A DNA stretch of 64,000 bases from Oscillospiraceae bacterium (GCA_015068855.1 SVJS01000001.1:115774-179773); one strand, 5' to 3'; numbered from the stretch's first letter, positions 30,321-40,056 are shown. The notes: generated by a model not told the origin, from the sequence alone. A program made the numbers and translations.

Positions 30321-30869
30321 ATGCTTGAAATTTCACTTCACATTTTAGATATCATTAACAATTCGGTTAAAGCCGGTGCAAGCTTAATTGGCGTTACGAT
30401 TTGCGAAGACAGGTCGCAAAACTGTCTGACCGTGGAAATTACCGATAACGGTTGCGGTATGGATGCAGAATTTTTGAAGGCGGTCACAGACCCGTTCAAA
30501 ACCAGCCGCACCACAAGAAAAGTCGGTATGGGATTGTCCCTTTTCAAGGCGGCAGCCGAGGCCACCGGCGGCTCTCTTTCCATCAACTCGGAGCCGGGAA
30601 AAGGAACAACGGTTTTGACAAGCTTTGTTTATGACCACATTGACCGTCAGCCCTTGGGCGACATGGCCCAGACCATCACAACGGTGCTTTCGGGAACGCC
30701 CGCGCTTGATATTTTGTACCGCCACCAAAAAGACGGTGCAGAGTTTCTGCTTGATACCCGTGAGGTTCGTCAGATTTTGGGTGACGTTTCCTTAGGCGCT
30801 CCGGAGGTTATTCTCTGGCTGACGGATTACATCACAGAAGGCCTTGCCGGATTGGAAGAAACAAAGTAG
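30321..30869 (+). CDS. histidine kinase-like ATPase domain protein in the hydrogenase operon
   Basis: 182 residues with a GHKL ATPase fold only: N-box ISLHILDIINNSVKAGA, G1 DNGCGMD, and G2 GMGLSLFKAAAEATGG. There is no dimerisation helix with phosphorylatable His, no sensor domain and no response regulator nearby, so it is not an ordinary sensor kinase. Similar stand-alone ATPases accompany clostridial NAD-linked hydrogenase genes. Possible roles are assembly, regulation or an anti-sigma-like activity. It is five bases after the NuoE-like gene. The last ~75 residues match nothing I know. Confidence 0.8.
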   Translation: MLEISLHILDIINNSVKAGASLIGVTICEDRSQNCLTVEITDNGCGMDAEFLKAVTDPFKTSRTTRKVGMGLSLFKAAAEATGGSLSINSEPGKGTTVLTSFVYDHIDRQPLGDMAQTITTVLSGTPALDILYRHQKDGAEFLLDTREVRQILGDVSLGAPEVILWLTDYITEGLAGLEETK

Positions 30870-30937
30870 ATCTTCCGTGCATGAACGTGCACACAATACA
30901 ATACACAGCTTATAGACTGTGAGAACGGAGTTTTGAT

Positions 30938-31309
30938 ATGAAAAGTTTAGCAGAACTTGAAGCCATAAGAAATAAAATGCAAAATCAGGTTGGCATGCGT
31001 AAAGACGATGACGCCATGACCCGTGTTGTTGTTGGTATGGCAACATGCGGCATTGCTGCCGGTGCGCGCCCCGTTTTAACTGCCTTGGTAGAAGAAATCG
31101 GCAAACGTAACCTCGCCCATGTATCCGTAACACAAACAGGTTGCATCGGCATGTGCAAGTTAGAGCCGATTGTTGAGGTTACCGTGCCCGGTCAGGAAAA
31201 AGTAACCTATGTTAAAATGACTGCCGAAAAGGCGCTGAAAGTTGTCAGCGAACATATAGTAAACGGACGTGTCTGCGCAGAATACACCGTGGGCGCAGAA
31301 CAAGAATAA
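30938..31309 (+). CDS. [2Fe-2S] thioredoxin-like ferredoxin subunit of the hydrogenase operon
   Basis: 123 residues. After a 25-residue helical start, MATCGIAAGARPV and TQTGCIGMCKLEP supply the four cysteines of a thioredoxin-like [2Fe-2S] ferredoxin. The same domain forms the N-terminus of the NuoF-like protein encoded 17 bases downstream. It is likely an extra electron carrier in the complex. TATGAAAAG follows a weak GGAG RBS. Confidence 0.88.
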   Translation: MKSLAELEAIRNKMQNQVGMRKDDDAMTRVVVGMATCGIAAGARPVLTALVEEIGKRNLAHVSVTQTGCIGMCKLEPIVEVTVPGQEKVTYVKMTAEKALKVVSEHIVNGRVCAEYTVGAEQE

Positions 31310-31325
31310 AGGAGGATAACAGAAC

Positions 31326-33122
31326 ATGGATTTTGCAAGATCAACCGTTCTGGTCTGCGGTGGTACAGGCTGTACCTCCTCCGGCAGCCAGAAGGTATTA
31401 AAAGAATTTGAAACTCAAATTGCAGCCAAAGGTCTTGAAAAAGAAGTTAAGGTTGTACAAACCGGTTGCTTTGGTCTGTGTGCTTTGGGTCCCGTTGTTA
31501 TTGTTTACCCCGAAGGTGCTTTTTACAGCACGGTTCAGCCTGAAGATGTTGAAGAAATCGTTTCTGAGCATCTCTTAAAGGGCCGTGTTGTAACCCGCCT
31601 TTTGTATGACGAAACTGTTCAGGAAAATTCTGTTAAGTCCCTGAACGAAACCAATTTCTACAAAAAGCAAATGCGCATTGCGCTGCGCAACTGCGGTGTT
31701 ATTAACCCGGAAAACATTGATGAATACATTGCTCTGGACGGTTACCGCGCGCTGGGCAAGGTTCTGACAGAAATGAGCCCCGAAGACGTTATTGAGGAAA
31801 TCAAAAAGTCCGGTCTTCGTGGACGCGGGGGCGGCGGATTCCCCACCGGTATCAAATGGATGCTGGCTGCAAAATCCCCCAACGTAATCGGTAAATACGT
31901 TTGCTGCAACGCTGACGAGGGTGACCCGGGTGCATTCATGGACAGAAGCGTTTTGGAGGGCGACCCCCACGCTGTTATTGAAGCTATGGCCATTGCCGCC
32001 TATGCTATCAATGCAGAGCAGGGTTACATATACATTCGTGCAGAATATCCCATCGCTGTTAAACGTTTACAGATTGCCATTGACCAGGCCAGAGAATACG
32101 GTCTGTTAGGTAACAACATCTTCGGCACTGATTTCTGCTTTGACCTGGAAATCCGCTTAGGTGCCGGTGCTTTCGTTTGCGGCGAAGAAACCGCTTTGAT
32201 GACTTCTATTGAAGGCAAGCGCGGCGAGCCGCGTCCCCGTCCGCCATTCCCGGCTGTTAAGGGTCTTTGGGAAAAACCGACCCTCTTAAACAACGTTGAA
32301 ACCTATGCAAACATTCCGCAGATTATCTTAAACGGTGCTGATTGGTTCACCTCTATCGGTACCGAAAAGAGCAAAGGCACCAAGGTTTTCGCTCTGGGCG
32401 GCAAAATCAACAACACCGGTTTGGTTGAAGTTCCCATGGGTACCACCTTGCGCGAAATCATTGAAGAAATCGGCGGCGGCATCCCCAACGGCAAGAAGTT
32501 CAAAGCAGCTCAGACCGGTGGACCTTCCGGCGGTTGCATTCCTGCTTCTTTGATGGATGTTCCCATCGACTATGACTCTCTGATTCAGATTGGTTCCATG
32601 ATGGGTTCCGGCGGTTTGATTGTTATGGACGAAGATAACTGCATGGTTGACATTGCCAAGTTCTTCTTGGAATTCACCGTAGACGAATCCTGCGGTAAAT
32701 GTACACCTTGCCGTATCGGTACCAAGCGCATGCTGGAAATCTTAGAGAGAATCACCCAGGGTAAGGGCACCTTGGAAGACCTTGATAAGCTGGAAGCTCT
32801 GGCTTACAACATCAAGGAATCTGCTCTTTGCGGTCTGGGTCAGACAGCGCCCAACCCCGTTCTTTCCACTCTGCGTTATTTCAGAGATGAATATGAAGCT
32901 CACGTTATTGACAAAAAATGTCCTGCCGGCGTATGTAAAGCGCTGGTTAGCTACTCCATTGTGGCTGACAAGTGTAAGGGTTGCAGCCTCTGTGCACGTC
33001 AGTGCCCGGCAAATGCAATCAGCGGCGAAATCAAGAGTCCCTTCACCATTGATCAGGACAAATGTATTAAGTGCGGTGCTTGTATCGAAAAATGTAAATT
33101 CGGTGCAATCATTGTTCAATAA
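31326..33122 (+). CDS. NuoF-like NADH-binding flavoprotein subunit of [FeFe] hydrogenase (HydB)
   Basis: 598 residues. Domains in order: N-terminal [2Fe-2S] thioredoxin-like (CGGTGCTSSG, GCFGLCALGP; 1-90), NuoF core with GRGGGGFPTGIKW and NADEGDPGAFMDR for FMN and NADH, CGKCTPCRIGTKRML for a [4Fe-4S] cluster, and two C-terminal ferredoxin clusters (CKGCSLCARQCP, CIKCGACIEKC). This is the bifurcation-type HydB layout, coupling NADH and reduced ferredoxin to H2. AGGAGG precedes its ATG. Confidence 0.95.
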   Translation: MDFARSTVLVCGGTGCTSSGSQKVLKEFETQIAAKGLEKEVKVVQTGCFGLCALGPVVIVYPEGAFYSTVQPEDVEEIVSEHLLKGRVVTRLLYDETVQENSVKSLNETNFYKKQMRIALRNCGVINPENIDEYIALDGYRALGKVLTEMSPEDVIEEIKKSGLRGRGGGGFPTGIKWMLAAKSPNVIGKYVCCNADEGDPGAFMDRSVLEGDPHAVIEAMAIAAYAINAEQGYIYIRAEYPIAVKRLQIAIDQAREYGLLGNNIFGTDFCFDLEIRLGAGAFVCGEETALMTSIEGKRGEPRPRPPFPAVKGLWEKPTLLNNVETYANIPQIILNGADWFTSIGTEKSKGTKVFALGGKINNTGLVEVPMGTTLREIIEEIGGGIPNGKKFKAAQTGGPSGGCIPASLMDVPIDYDSLIQIGSMMGSGGLIVMDEDNCMVDIAKFFLEFTVDESCGKCTPCRIGTKRMLEILERITQGKGTLEDLDKLEALAYNIKESALCGLGQTAPNPVLSTLRYFRDEYEAHVIDKKCPAGVCKALVSYSIVADKCKGCSLCARQCPANAISGEIKSPFTIDQDKCIKCGACIEKCKFGAIIVQ

Positions 33123-33143
33123 CGAAAGGAGGACAAAGTTACA

Positions 33144-34886
33144 ATGGAAATGGTTACGATTACAATTAACGGTCAAAGCCTTTCTGTGCCTCAGGATTAC
33201 ACCATCCTGCAAGCTGCACGTCAGGCCGGCATTGATATTCCTACACTTTGCTACTTAAAAGATATTAACGAAATCGGCGCATGCAGAATGTGTTTGGTTG
33301 AGGTTAAAGGCGCAAGAGCGCTGGTTACCGCTTGCGTATACCCCGTCAGCGACGGTATGGAGGTTTTCACCAACACCGCCCGCGTCAGAAAAGCAAGAAA
33401 AGCCGTTCTGGAACTGATGCTTTCCAACCACAACAGAAACTGCCTGACCTGCGTCAGAAACCGCAACTGCGAACTGCAAAAGCTGGCCGAAGAGCTGAAT
33501 GTGACTGAAATCCCCTACGAAGGTGAATATACACCCTCAACAATTGATGATTTCTCTCCCTCCATCGTGCGCGATAACAGCAAATGTATCCTCTGCCGTC
33601 GCTGCGTTGCTGTTTGTAAGAAAATTCAGACAGTTGGCGTTATCGATGCAACCGAAAGAGGTTTCAAAACCAAAATCGGCAGCTCTTTTGAAAAGTCCCT
33701 GAACGAAACCGATTGCGCTATGTGCGGTCAATGTATTAACATCTGTCCCGTTGGTGCGCTCCACGAAAAAGACGGCTTATCCCCCGTTTGGAACGCACTG
33801 GCTGACGAAACCAAGCATGTCGTTGTTCAAACCGCTCCGGCTGTTCGTGCAGCGTTGGGCGAAGAATTTGGCATGCCCATCGGCACACCGGTAACCGGCA
33901 AAATGGCTACCGCCCTGAAAATGTTAGGTTTTGACAAGGTGTTTGATACCGACTTTGCTGCTGACCTCACCATTATGGAAGAGGGCACAGAGCTGTTAAA
34001 CAGAATCAAAGAGGGCGGCAAGCTGCCTCTGATCACCTCTTGTTCTCCCGGTTGGGTTAAGTTCTGCGAACATAACTTCCCCGACTTTTTGGATAATCTC
34101 TCCACCGCTAAGTCTCCTCACGAGATGTACGGTGCGGTTCTTAAATCCTATTATGCTGAAAAAGCAGGCATTGATCCGAAAGACATATATGTTGTTTCCG
34201 TTATGCCCTGTACAGCCAAGAAGTTCGAAGCACAGCGCGAAGAGCTGTCCGGCACAGGCTATCCGGATGTTGATGCCGTTATCACAACCCGTGAGCTGGC
34301 TAAGATGATTAAGGAAGCCGGCATTGACTTTGCAGGTCTCTCTGACAGCGTGTTTGATTCTCCCTTCGGCGATGAAGCAACCGGCGCCGGCGTTATCTTC
34401 GGTGCAACCGGTGGTGTTATGGAAGCCGCTCTGCGTACCGTGGCAGACATCTTAACAGGTAAGTCCTTAGAGGACATTGAATATCACGCTGTTCGTGGTA
34501 CCGATGGCATCAAGGAAGCCACTGTTAACGTTGCCGGTATGGACATTAAGGTTGCTGTCGCACACGGCTTAGGCAATGCAAGAAAGCTCCTGACAGACAT
34601 CCGCGAGGGCAAAGCAACTTACCATTTCATCGAAATCATGGCTTGCCCGGGCGGCTGTGTAACCGGTGGCGGTCAGCCTATTCAGCCTGCCAAGCTGCAA
34701 GCTGAGATTGACTTAAAGGCTGAACGTGCTAAGGCTCTGTATGCTGAGGACCGTTCCTTGTCTCTGCGTAAGTCTCACGAAAATCCCTACATCAAAAAGC
34801 TGTATGAGGAATATTTCGGCGAGCCCTGCGGCCACAAGTCTCACAAGCTGTTGCATACACACTATCACGAAAGACCCAAATACTAA
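33144..34886 (+). CDS. [FeFe] hydrogenase catalytic subunit, NAD-dependent type (HydA)
   Basis: 580 residues, cytoplasmic. N-terminal [2Fe-2S] (CYLKDINEIGACRMC), His-Cys cluster (HNRNCLTCVRNRNC), two [4Fe-4S] (CILCRRCVAVC, CAMCGQCINIC), then the H-cluster: TSCSPGWVKFC near 299, MPCTAKKFE near 354 and MACPGGCVTGGGQP near 499, all cysteines intact. A small-subunit-type tail follows. It evolves or takes up H2 with NuoF- and NuoE-like partners. The maturases HydE, HydF and HydG are not in this window. It ends the operon at a strong terminator. Confidence 0.97.
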   Translation: MEMVTITINGQSLSVPQDYTILQAARQAGIDIPTLCYLKDINEIGACRMCLVEVKGARALVTACVYPVSDGMEVFTNTARVRKARKAVLELMLSNHNRNCLTCVRNRNCELQKLAEELNVTEIPYEGEYTPSTIDDFSPSIVRDNSKCILCRRCVAVCKKIQTVGVIDATERGFKTKIGSSFEKSLNETDCAMCGQCINICPVGALHEKDGLSPVWNALADETKHVVVQTAPAVRAALGEEFGMPIGTPVTGKMATALKMLGFDKVFDTDFAADLTIMEEGTELLNRIKEGGKLPLITSCSPGWVKFCEHNFPDFLDNLSTAKSPHEMYGAVLKSYYAEKAGIDPKDIYVVSVMPCTAKKFEAQREELSGTGYPDVDAVITTRELAKMIKEAGIDFAGLSDSVFDSPFGDEATGAGVIFGATGGVMEAALRTVADILTGKSLEDIEYHAVRGTDGIKEATVNVAGMDIKVAVAHGLGNARKLLTDIREGKATYHFIEIMACPGGCVTGGGQPIQPAKLQAEIDLKAERAKALYAEDRSLSLRKSHENPYIKKLYEEYFGEPCGHKSHKLLHTHYHERPKY

Positions 34887-34894
34887 GATACAGA

Positions 34895-34925
34895 GGGGCT
34901 ATGGCACATGCCACAGCCCCTTTTT
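34895..34925 (+). terminator. terminator of the hydrogenase operon
   Basis: GGGGCT-A-TGGCA pairs with TGCCA-C-AGCCCC (one mismatch), then TTTTT. Confidence 0.85.
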
Positions 34926-35010
34926 CATATTTTTCGGAAAAGCTATTTATTTTTCGGAGAAGATATAGTATACTATAACTACGCAATATAATATGGAAAG
35001 GATGTTTACC

Positions 35011-35463
35011 ATGATTGTTGATGTTTTAGAAAATGCTGCTCGCTACGAGGGGCTTCATGAAAGCTTCAAAAAGGCTTTTGACTTTATCCGCGAGGCCGTC
35101 AAAAACGAGCCCGAAGTTGGCCGCTATGAAATTGATGGCGACAAAATTTTTGCCCTCGTGCAGGAATATGAACCCCGTGAGGTGGCAGAAACCAATTGGG
35201 AAGCACACAAAAAGTATATTGACATTCAGTATCTCTACTCTGGCGCCGAAATCATCTGCTGGGATACCATTAAAAACCTGCCCGCCGGCACCGTTTTTGA
35301 CGATGCAAAGGACCGCTATCTCTATAAAGCTGACAGCTTTGCGCCCGTTCCCCTTATGGCCGGCACCTTCGGGATTTATTTCCCCGAAGATTTGCATCGC
35401 CCCATGGAGGCTTATAACGGCATCAGTCCCGTTAAAAAAATTGTTGTTAAAGTTCTGCTGTAA
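35011..35463 (+). CDS. YhcH/YjgK/YiaL family (DUF386) protein
   Basis: 150 residues from ATG 35011, with GGAAAGGA upstream; an in-frame ATG at 34993 lacks support. Family features: ARYEGLHESFKKAFDFI at the N-terminus, NWEAHKKYIDIQYLYSGAE and FGIYFPEDLHRPMEA, whose His and Glu residues form the cupin-like metal site. Family members are linked to sialic acid or aldose metabolism, perhaps as anomerases. No sugar genes adjoin it. It is a single-gene unit between two terminators. Confidence 0.88.
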   Translation: MIVDVLENAARYEGLHESFKKAFDFIREAVKNEPEVGRYEIDGDKIFALVQEYEPREVAETNWEAHKKYIDIQYLYSGAEIICWDTIKNLPAGTVFDDAKDRYLYKADSFAPVPLMAGTFGIYFPEDLHRPMEAYNGISPVKKIVVKVLL

Positions 35464-35472
35464 GCATATAGT

Positions 35473-35504
35473 AAGAGCAGTGGCGCATGCCACTGCTCTT
35501 TTTT
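35473..35504 (+). terminator. terminator after the YhcH-like gene
   Basis: A perfect 12-bp stem AAGAGCAGTGGC/GCCACTGCTCTT with loop GCAT and a T-run. Confidence 0.9.
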
Positions 35505-35543
35505 CATTAATATGAAAGATTTGTTAATTCTGCCCGTTCTTCT

Positions 35544-35572
35544 TTGACAAGCATATCGTTTTGATTTATAAT
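35544..35572 (+). promoter_or_regulatory. consensus promoter upstream of 35622
   Basis: A perfect TTGACA (35544-35549), 17 bases, perfect TATAAT (35567-35572). It drives the membrane protein and ABC exporter genes. Confidence 0.85.
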
Positions 35573-35621
35573 AAAAAGGGTATGATATATACTGTGAATT
35601 CAAACACTAAGGAGGTCCCTT

Positions 35622-36275
35622 ATGGCAGACCATATGTATAAACCCTGGGAGGTGCCCAAGGGTGAACGTTGGGAATACTTTCTGGATTATTATAAAAAAC
35701 CCTGCATTTTCATTGCTTGTTGCCTTTTGGCCCTGTTTTCCATTTTGAAAAGCGTTTTTGCACCTGCGCCGGATTTGATTATTTTAGCCGCCGCCAGCAC
35801 AAACTATACCGACGAAACCGTTTGGACTATGGCAACGGATGCCATGAAAGACATGCCCTTTGATTTTAACGGTGACGATGATGTTTTGGCAGAGGTTAAT
35901 TACGTTTATTTTGATATGGACACCCAAACCCAGGACCCTGAGGTTTTTATGGCTTCTCAGACCAGGCTCTCCGCCTCCATTGCCACGGCCGAAAGCGCCC
36001 TGCAAATCGTTGATGCGGGCACCATCGGTTACTTTGAAGAGCAGGGATTGATGGCATGCTATAACGAATTGCCCACGCTCACGGAGCACGACAGCGATGA
36101 GCTGATTAAAATTCCCCTGCACGAGTTAAAGCCGTTCCGGGATATTGATGAGCTCCCCGACGGTCTCTTTATGACCCTGCGCCCCAAGGAGCTGATGCAG
36201 CTTGGAAACAGCAAGAAAAAATTAGCAAATTACGAAAATCAGGTGGCTGCCCTCCTGGCTATGATGGAAGAATAA
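35622..36275 (+). CDS. unrecognised single-pass membrane-anchored protein upstream of the ABC exporter
   Basis: 217 residues. Cytoplasmic N-terminus (MYKPWEVPKGERWEYFLDYYKK), one transmembrane helix at ~27-46, then an external domain of ~170 acidic residues without cysteines. AAGGAGG precedes the ATG. It shares a promoter region with the two exporter genes, which start 41 bases downstream, so an accessory role in that exporter is plausible. I recognise no family. Confidence 0.75.
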   Translation: MADHMYKPWEVPKGERWEYFLDYYKKPCIFIACCLLALFSILKSVFAPAPDLIILAAASTNYTDETVWTMATDAMKDMPFDFNGDDDVLAEVNYVYFDMDTQTQDPEVFMASQTRLSASIATAESALQIVDAGTIGYFEEQGLMACYNELPTLTEHDSDELIKIPLHELKPFRDIDELPDGLFMTLRPKELMQLGNSKKKLANYENQVAALLAMMEE

Positions 36276-36315
36276 ACACGTTTCTTGACAGAATCCTGCG
36301 GGAAGGAGAAAGTTC

Positions 36316-38037
36316 ATGTTCAAAAAATTGGCGCCATGCTTAAAAGGCTATGGAAAATATGCGCTCTTAGCGCCCATAACGATTATTTTTGAGGTTCTGC
36401 TTGAAATCAGAATTCCTTTTTATATGTCCAAAATCATTGATGTGGGCATTGCCAATCAGGATGTTGGCTACATCGCCCGCTTAGGGCTCTTAATGGTCGC
36501 TGTTGCGCTACTCTCCCTGCTTTGCGGTTCTTTATCTGCGTTTTTTGCGGCCAAAGGTGCCATGGGCTTCGGTAAAGGTCTCCGCGGCGCTGTTTTTCAT
36601 AAAATTCAATCGTTTTCCTTTGCCAACATTGATAAGTTCAACACGGCCTCGCTGATTACCCGTCTGACAACGGATATTAACAACACGCAGCACACCTTTA
36701 TGATGTTAATTCGCTCGTTTGTGCGCTCGCCTATCATGTTAATCAGCGCCACTATTATGGCCGCATCCATTAACAAAAGTCTGGCTGTAGTTTTTTTGGT
36801 TGCTATTCCTGTTTTAGGCACAGCTCTTATCGTTATTATGCTGATGGCTTTCCCCCGGTTTCGTAAGATGCTGACCTGTTATGACCGCATGAACGGACGT
36901 GTTCAGGAAAATTTGATTGGCATCCGCGTTGTGAAAGCCTTTGTCCGTGAAGATTACGAAAACGAAAAATTTGATAAAGAGGCCGATGCTCTGCGGGCCG
37001 CGCAGCTCAGTGCCGAGCGCGTTCTCATTTGCAACATGCCCCTGATGCAGCTTGTCATCTACGCTTGCATTATTTCCATTTTGTGGTTCGGCGGTAACAT
37101 GGTGCTCTCCGGCACCATGGCAAACGGCCAGCTCATCAGCTTCATCAGCTATGTGACCCAGATTTTGGTCTCCCTGATGATGATTTCCATGGTTTTCGTG
37201 AGCCTGGTTATGACCCGTGCCTCCGTCACCCGTATCTTCGAGGTTTTGGATGAGGAGCCCGATATCGCCGACCGTCAGACAGACCTCACCGTTCGTGACG
37301 GCTCCATTGAATTTCGTGATGTTTCCTTTTCTTATGCAAACGACCCTGAAAACCTGAACTTAGAGAACATTAACCTTTCTATTGCGCCCGGCGAAACCGT
37401 CGGCATCATCGGCGGCACCGGCTCTGCCAAATCAACGCTGGTGCAGATGATTCCCCGCCTCTATGACTGCCTTTCCGGTGCCGTTTATGTAGGCGGCGAA
37501 GATGTGCGCTCATATAGCTTAGAGGGGCTTCGCGACGCTGTCAGCATGGTGCTGCAAAAGAACCTTTTGTTCTCCGGCACCATTTTGGAAAACTTAAAAT
37601 GGGGCAACGAAGCGGCCACCATGGACGAGGTTATTGCCGCCTGCAAGGCCGCCTCTGCACATGATTTTATCACCTCCTTCCCGAATGGCTATGATACCTT
37701 TTTGGGACAGGGCGGTGTTAACGTTTCCGGCGGACAGAAACAAAGACTTTGTATTGCCCGCGCTCTTTTGAAAAAACCAAAAATCATTATTTTGGATGAC
37801 AGCACAAGCGCCGTGGATACCGCCACAGATGCCGCTATCCGTAAAGCACTGCGAGAGGAGCTTGCCGGCACAACAACGATTATTATTGCCCAGCGCATCA
37901 GCTCTGTTTCCGATGCCGATAAAATTGTGGTTATGGACGACGGTCGCATTGATGCTGTCGGCACCCATGACGAATTACTTGCCACAAACGAAATTTACCG
38001 CGAAGTGTATGAATCGCAGAAAAAGGGGGTGGCGTAA
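36316..38037 (+). CDS. ABC exporter subunit with degenerate ATP site
   Basis: 573 residues: six transmembrane helices (~15-290) then an ATPase domain. Walker A is GGTGSAKST, with Ala replacing the usual Gly before Lys. The signature is VSGGQKQRLCIARA. Walker B is IIILDDSTSAVD, with Asp where the catalytic Glu should be. This is the inactive-site half of heterodimeric exporters such as TM287/288. The stop codon is immediately followed by the ATG of the partner gene. It probably exports drugs or lipids; the substrate is unknown. Confidence 0.92.
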   Translation: MFKKLAPCLKGYGKYALLAPITIIFEVLLEIRIPFYMSKIIDVGIANQDVGYIARLGLLMVAVALLSLLCGSLSAFFAAKGAMGFGKGLRGAVFHKIQSFSFANIDKFNTASLITRLTTDINNTQHTFMMLIRSFVRSPIMLISATIMAASINKSLAVVFLVAIPVLGTALIVIMLMAFPRFRKMLTCYDRMNGRVQENLIGIRVVKAFVREDYENEKFDKEADALRAAQLSAERVLICNMPLMQLVIYACIISILWFGGNMVLSGTMANGQLISFISYVTQILVSLMMISMVFVSLVMTRASVTRIFEVLDEEPDIADRQTDLTVRDGSIEFRDVSFSYANDPENLNLENINLSIAPGETVGIIGGTGSAKSTLVQMIPRLYDCLSGAVYVGGEDVRSYSLEGLRDAVSMVLQKNLLFSGTILENLKWGNEAATMDEVIAACKAASAHDFITSFPNGYDTFLGQGGVNVSGGQKQRLCIARALLKKPKIIILDDSTSAVDTATDAAIRKALREELAGTTTIIIAQRISSVSDADKIVVMDDGRIDAVGTHDELLATNEIYREVYESQKKGVA

Positions 38038-39927
38038 ATGGCAAGACCTCACGGCAACATGCCACCCGTTCGCAGACCCAAAAACGCCGGAAAAACCCTG
38101 CTTCGCGTTGTAGGCTATGCGGGCAAACTCCGCATCCAGCTCATTCTGGTTGCCATTGGCCTCATCATCAGCTCCGGCGCCAATGTGGCGGGCACGTATT
38201 TCTTAAAACCCGTCATTAACCGCTATTTAGTTCCCTTTATCGGGCAGGAGCAGGTGGATTTGTCAGGCTTCATCCGGATACTTCTTGTGATGGCCGGTGT
38301 CTATCTGGCCGGCGTGATTGCAAGCTATGGCTATAACCGCCTGATGCTGAACATTGCAACCCGTTCCCTGAAAAAGATACGAACAGATTTATTTTCCGCC
38401 ATGCAACAGCTCCCCATCCGTTTTTTTGACACGCACACCCACGGCGAGCTGATGAGCCGCTTTACCAATGACACGGACACGTTGCGAGAAATGCTTGGAA
38501 ACGGAATTCCGCACTTTATCTCTTCTTTCCTTTCTGTTTCGGGCGTCTTTATCATGATGCTTGTGCTCAGCCCGGCTTTAACGGTTTTAGTGCTGTTTAT
38601 GCTTGCCATCATGCTGTTTGTTGTGAAAACCGTCGGCGGCAAAAGCGGTCTGTATTTTAAGAAACAACAGCAGGAACTGGGCCGGATGAACGGCTACATT
38701 GAAGAAATGATTGAGGGACAAAAGGTCGTTAAAATTTTCTCCCGTGAAAAGCGCGTGAACGAGGATTTTGACGCGCTCAATGAGTCCCTTTGCGAAGCTG
38801 CTACAAACGCCAATTCCTTTGCAAACGTTTTAATGCCCATTATGGGTAATCTGTCTTACCTGCACTACGCCTTAACGGCCGTTGTGGGCGGCATTATGGC
38901 TGTTATGGGTGTATCTGACATTGGAACCTTAGGAGCCTTTTTGCAGTATACCCGTTCCTTTTCCCAGCCCATCACACAGATTTCCCAGCAGTTTAACAGC
39001 ATTTTAAGTGCCCTGGCAGGTGCTGAACGCATTTTTGCCCTGCTGGATGAGCCAAAGGAGGAGGACCACGGAACCGTGACCTTGGTCCGTGCCTGCCGCG
39101 GCGAGGACGGCACGCTGAGCGAAAGCGAAAACGGACCTCTCTGGGCCTGGAAACAGCCGACAGACGAAGGCTACCGCTACATTGAGGTGCTGGGAGACGT
39201 CCGTTTGGAGAACGTCACCTTTGGCTATGAAGAAAACAAAATTGTTCTGCGGGATGTAAGCCTGTATGCCAAGCCCGGTCAGAAAATTGCCTTTGTTGGC
39301 TCAACGGGCGCCGGCAAAACCACCATCACAAATCTGATTAATCGCTTTTACGATATTGCTGAGGGCAGCATTACCTATGACGGCATTCCCATTACCGACA
39401 TCAAAAAGCCTGACCTGCGCCGCTCTCTTTCCATGGTGCTGCAAGATGCACACCTGTTTACCGGCACCGTGCGGGACAACATCCGTTACGGTCGGCTCGA
39501 TGCTACGGATGAAGAGGTGGAAGAGGCCGCCCGTCTTGCCAATGCCCATAGTTTTATCCGTCATCTGCCGCAGGGCTATGACACCGTGTTAACCGCTGAT
39601 GGCGGCAACCTCTCTCAGGGGCAGCGCCAGCTGCTTTCCATTGCCCGCGCTGCCGTCGCAGACCCGCCTGTGTTGATTTTAGATGAAGCAACAAGCTCCA
39701 TTGACACACGTACTGAGGCCTTAATTGAAAAAGGTATGGATAAGCTGATGGCAGGGCGCACCGTTTTTGTGATTGCTCATCGCCTGTCAACTGTTCGCAA
39801 TTCTAATGCCATTATGGTTTTAGAGCACGGCAAAATCATTGAACGGGGTGACCATGACAGTCTGGTCGCCGATAAGGGGAAATATTATCAGCTTTACACC
39901 GGTTCTTTTGATATGGACTTAGACTAA
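38038..39927 (+). CDS. ABC exporter subunit with canonical catalytic Glu
   Basis: 629 residues. A Pro/Arg-rich start (PHGNMPPVRRPKNAG), six transmembrane helices (~30-320), a ~40-residue insert, then the ATPase domain: Walker A GSTGAGKTT, Walker B VLILDEATSSID and a modified signature LSQGQRQLLSIARA. It pairs with the preceding gene product, which has a degenerate site, giving one active and one weak ATP site. The insert around residues 345-385 (acidic, then aromatic) is typical of this half. Confidence 0.92.
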   Translation: MARPHGNMPPVRRPKNAGKTLLRVVGYAGKLRIQLILVAIGLIISSGANVAGTYFLKPVINRYLVPFIGQEQVDLSGFIRILLVMAGVYLAGVIASYGYNRLMLNIATRSLKKIRTDLFSAMQQLPIRFFDTHTHGELMSRFTNDTDTLREMLGNGIPHFISSFLSVSGVFIMMLVLSPALTVLVLFMLAIMLFVVKTVGGKSGLYFKKQQQELGRMNGYIEEMIEGQKVVKIFSREKRVNEDFDALNESLCEAATNANSFANVLMPIMGNLSYLHYALTAVVGGIMAVMGVSDIGTLGAFLQYTRSFSQPITQISQQFNSILSALAGAERIFALLDEPKEEDHGTVTLVRACRGEDGTLSESENGPLWAWKQPTDEGYRYIEVLGDVRLENVTFGYEENKIVLRDVSLYAKPGQKIAFVGSTGAGKTTITNLINRFYDIAEGSITYDGIPITDIKKPDLRRSLSMVLQDAHLFTGTVRDNIRYGRLDATDEEVEEAARLANAHSFIRHLPQGYDTVLTADGGNLSQGQRQLLSIARAAVADPPVLILDEATSSIDTRTEALIEKGMDKLMAGRTVFVIAHRLSTVRNSNAIMVLEHGKIIERGDHDSLVADKGKYYQLYTGSFDMDLD

Positions 39928-40056
39928 GCGAGGCCCTCTCCAAAAGACGACAAAAATAATGGCCAATTTTGAGACGGGTCTTTAAGCAAATTTCCACAAA
40001 AATGGTTTAATTCACTTAAAATCATTAATAATTTGTGAAATGTGGAAAATTTTTTA

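Noticed and set aside
29818..34886. Complex I (nuo) operon
   Set aside because: NuoE- and NuoF-like subunits are followed by a catalytic [FeFe] hydrogenase with a complete H-cluster motif set and no membrane Nuo subunits.
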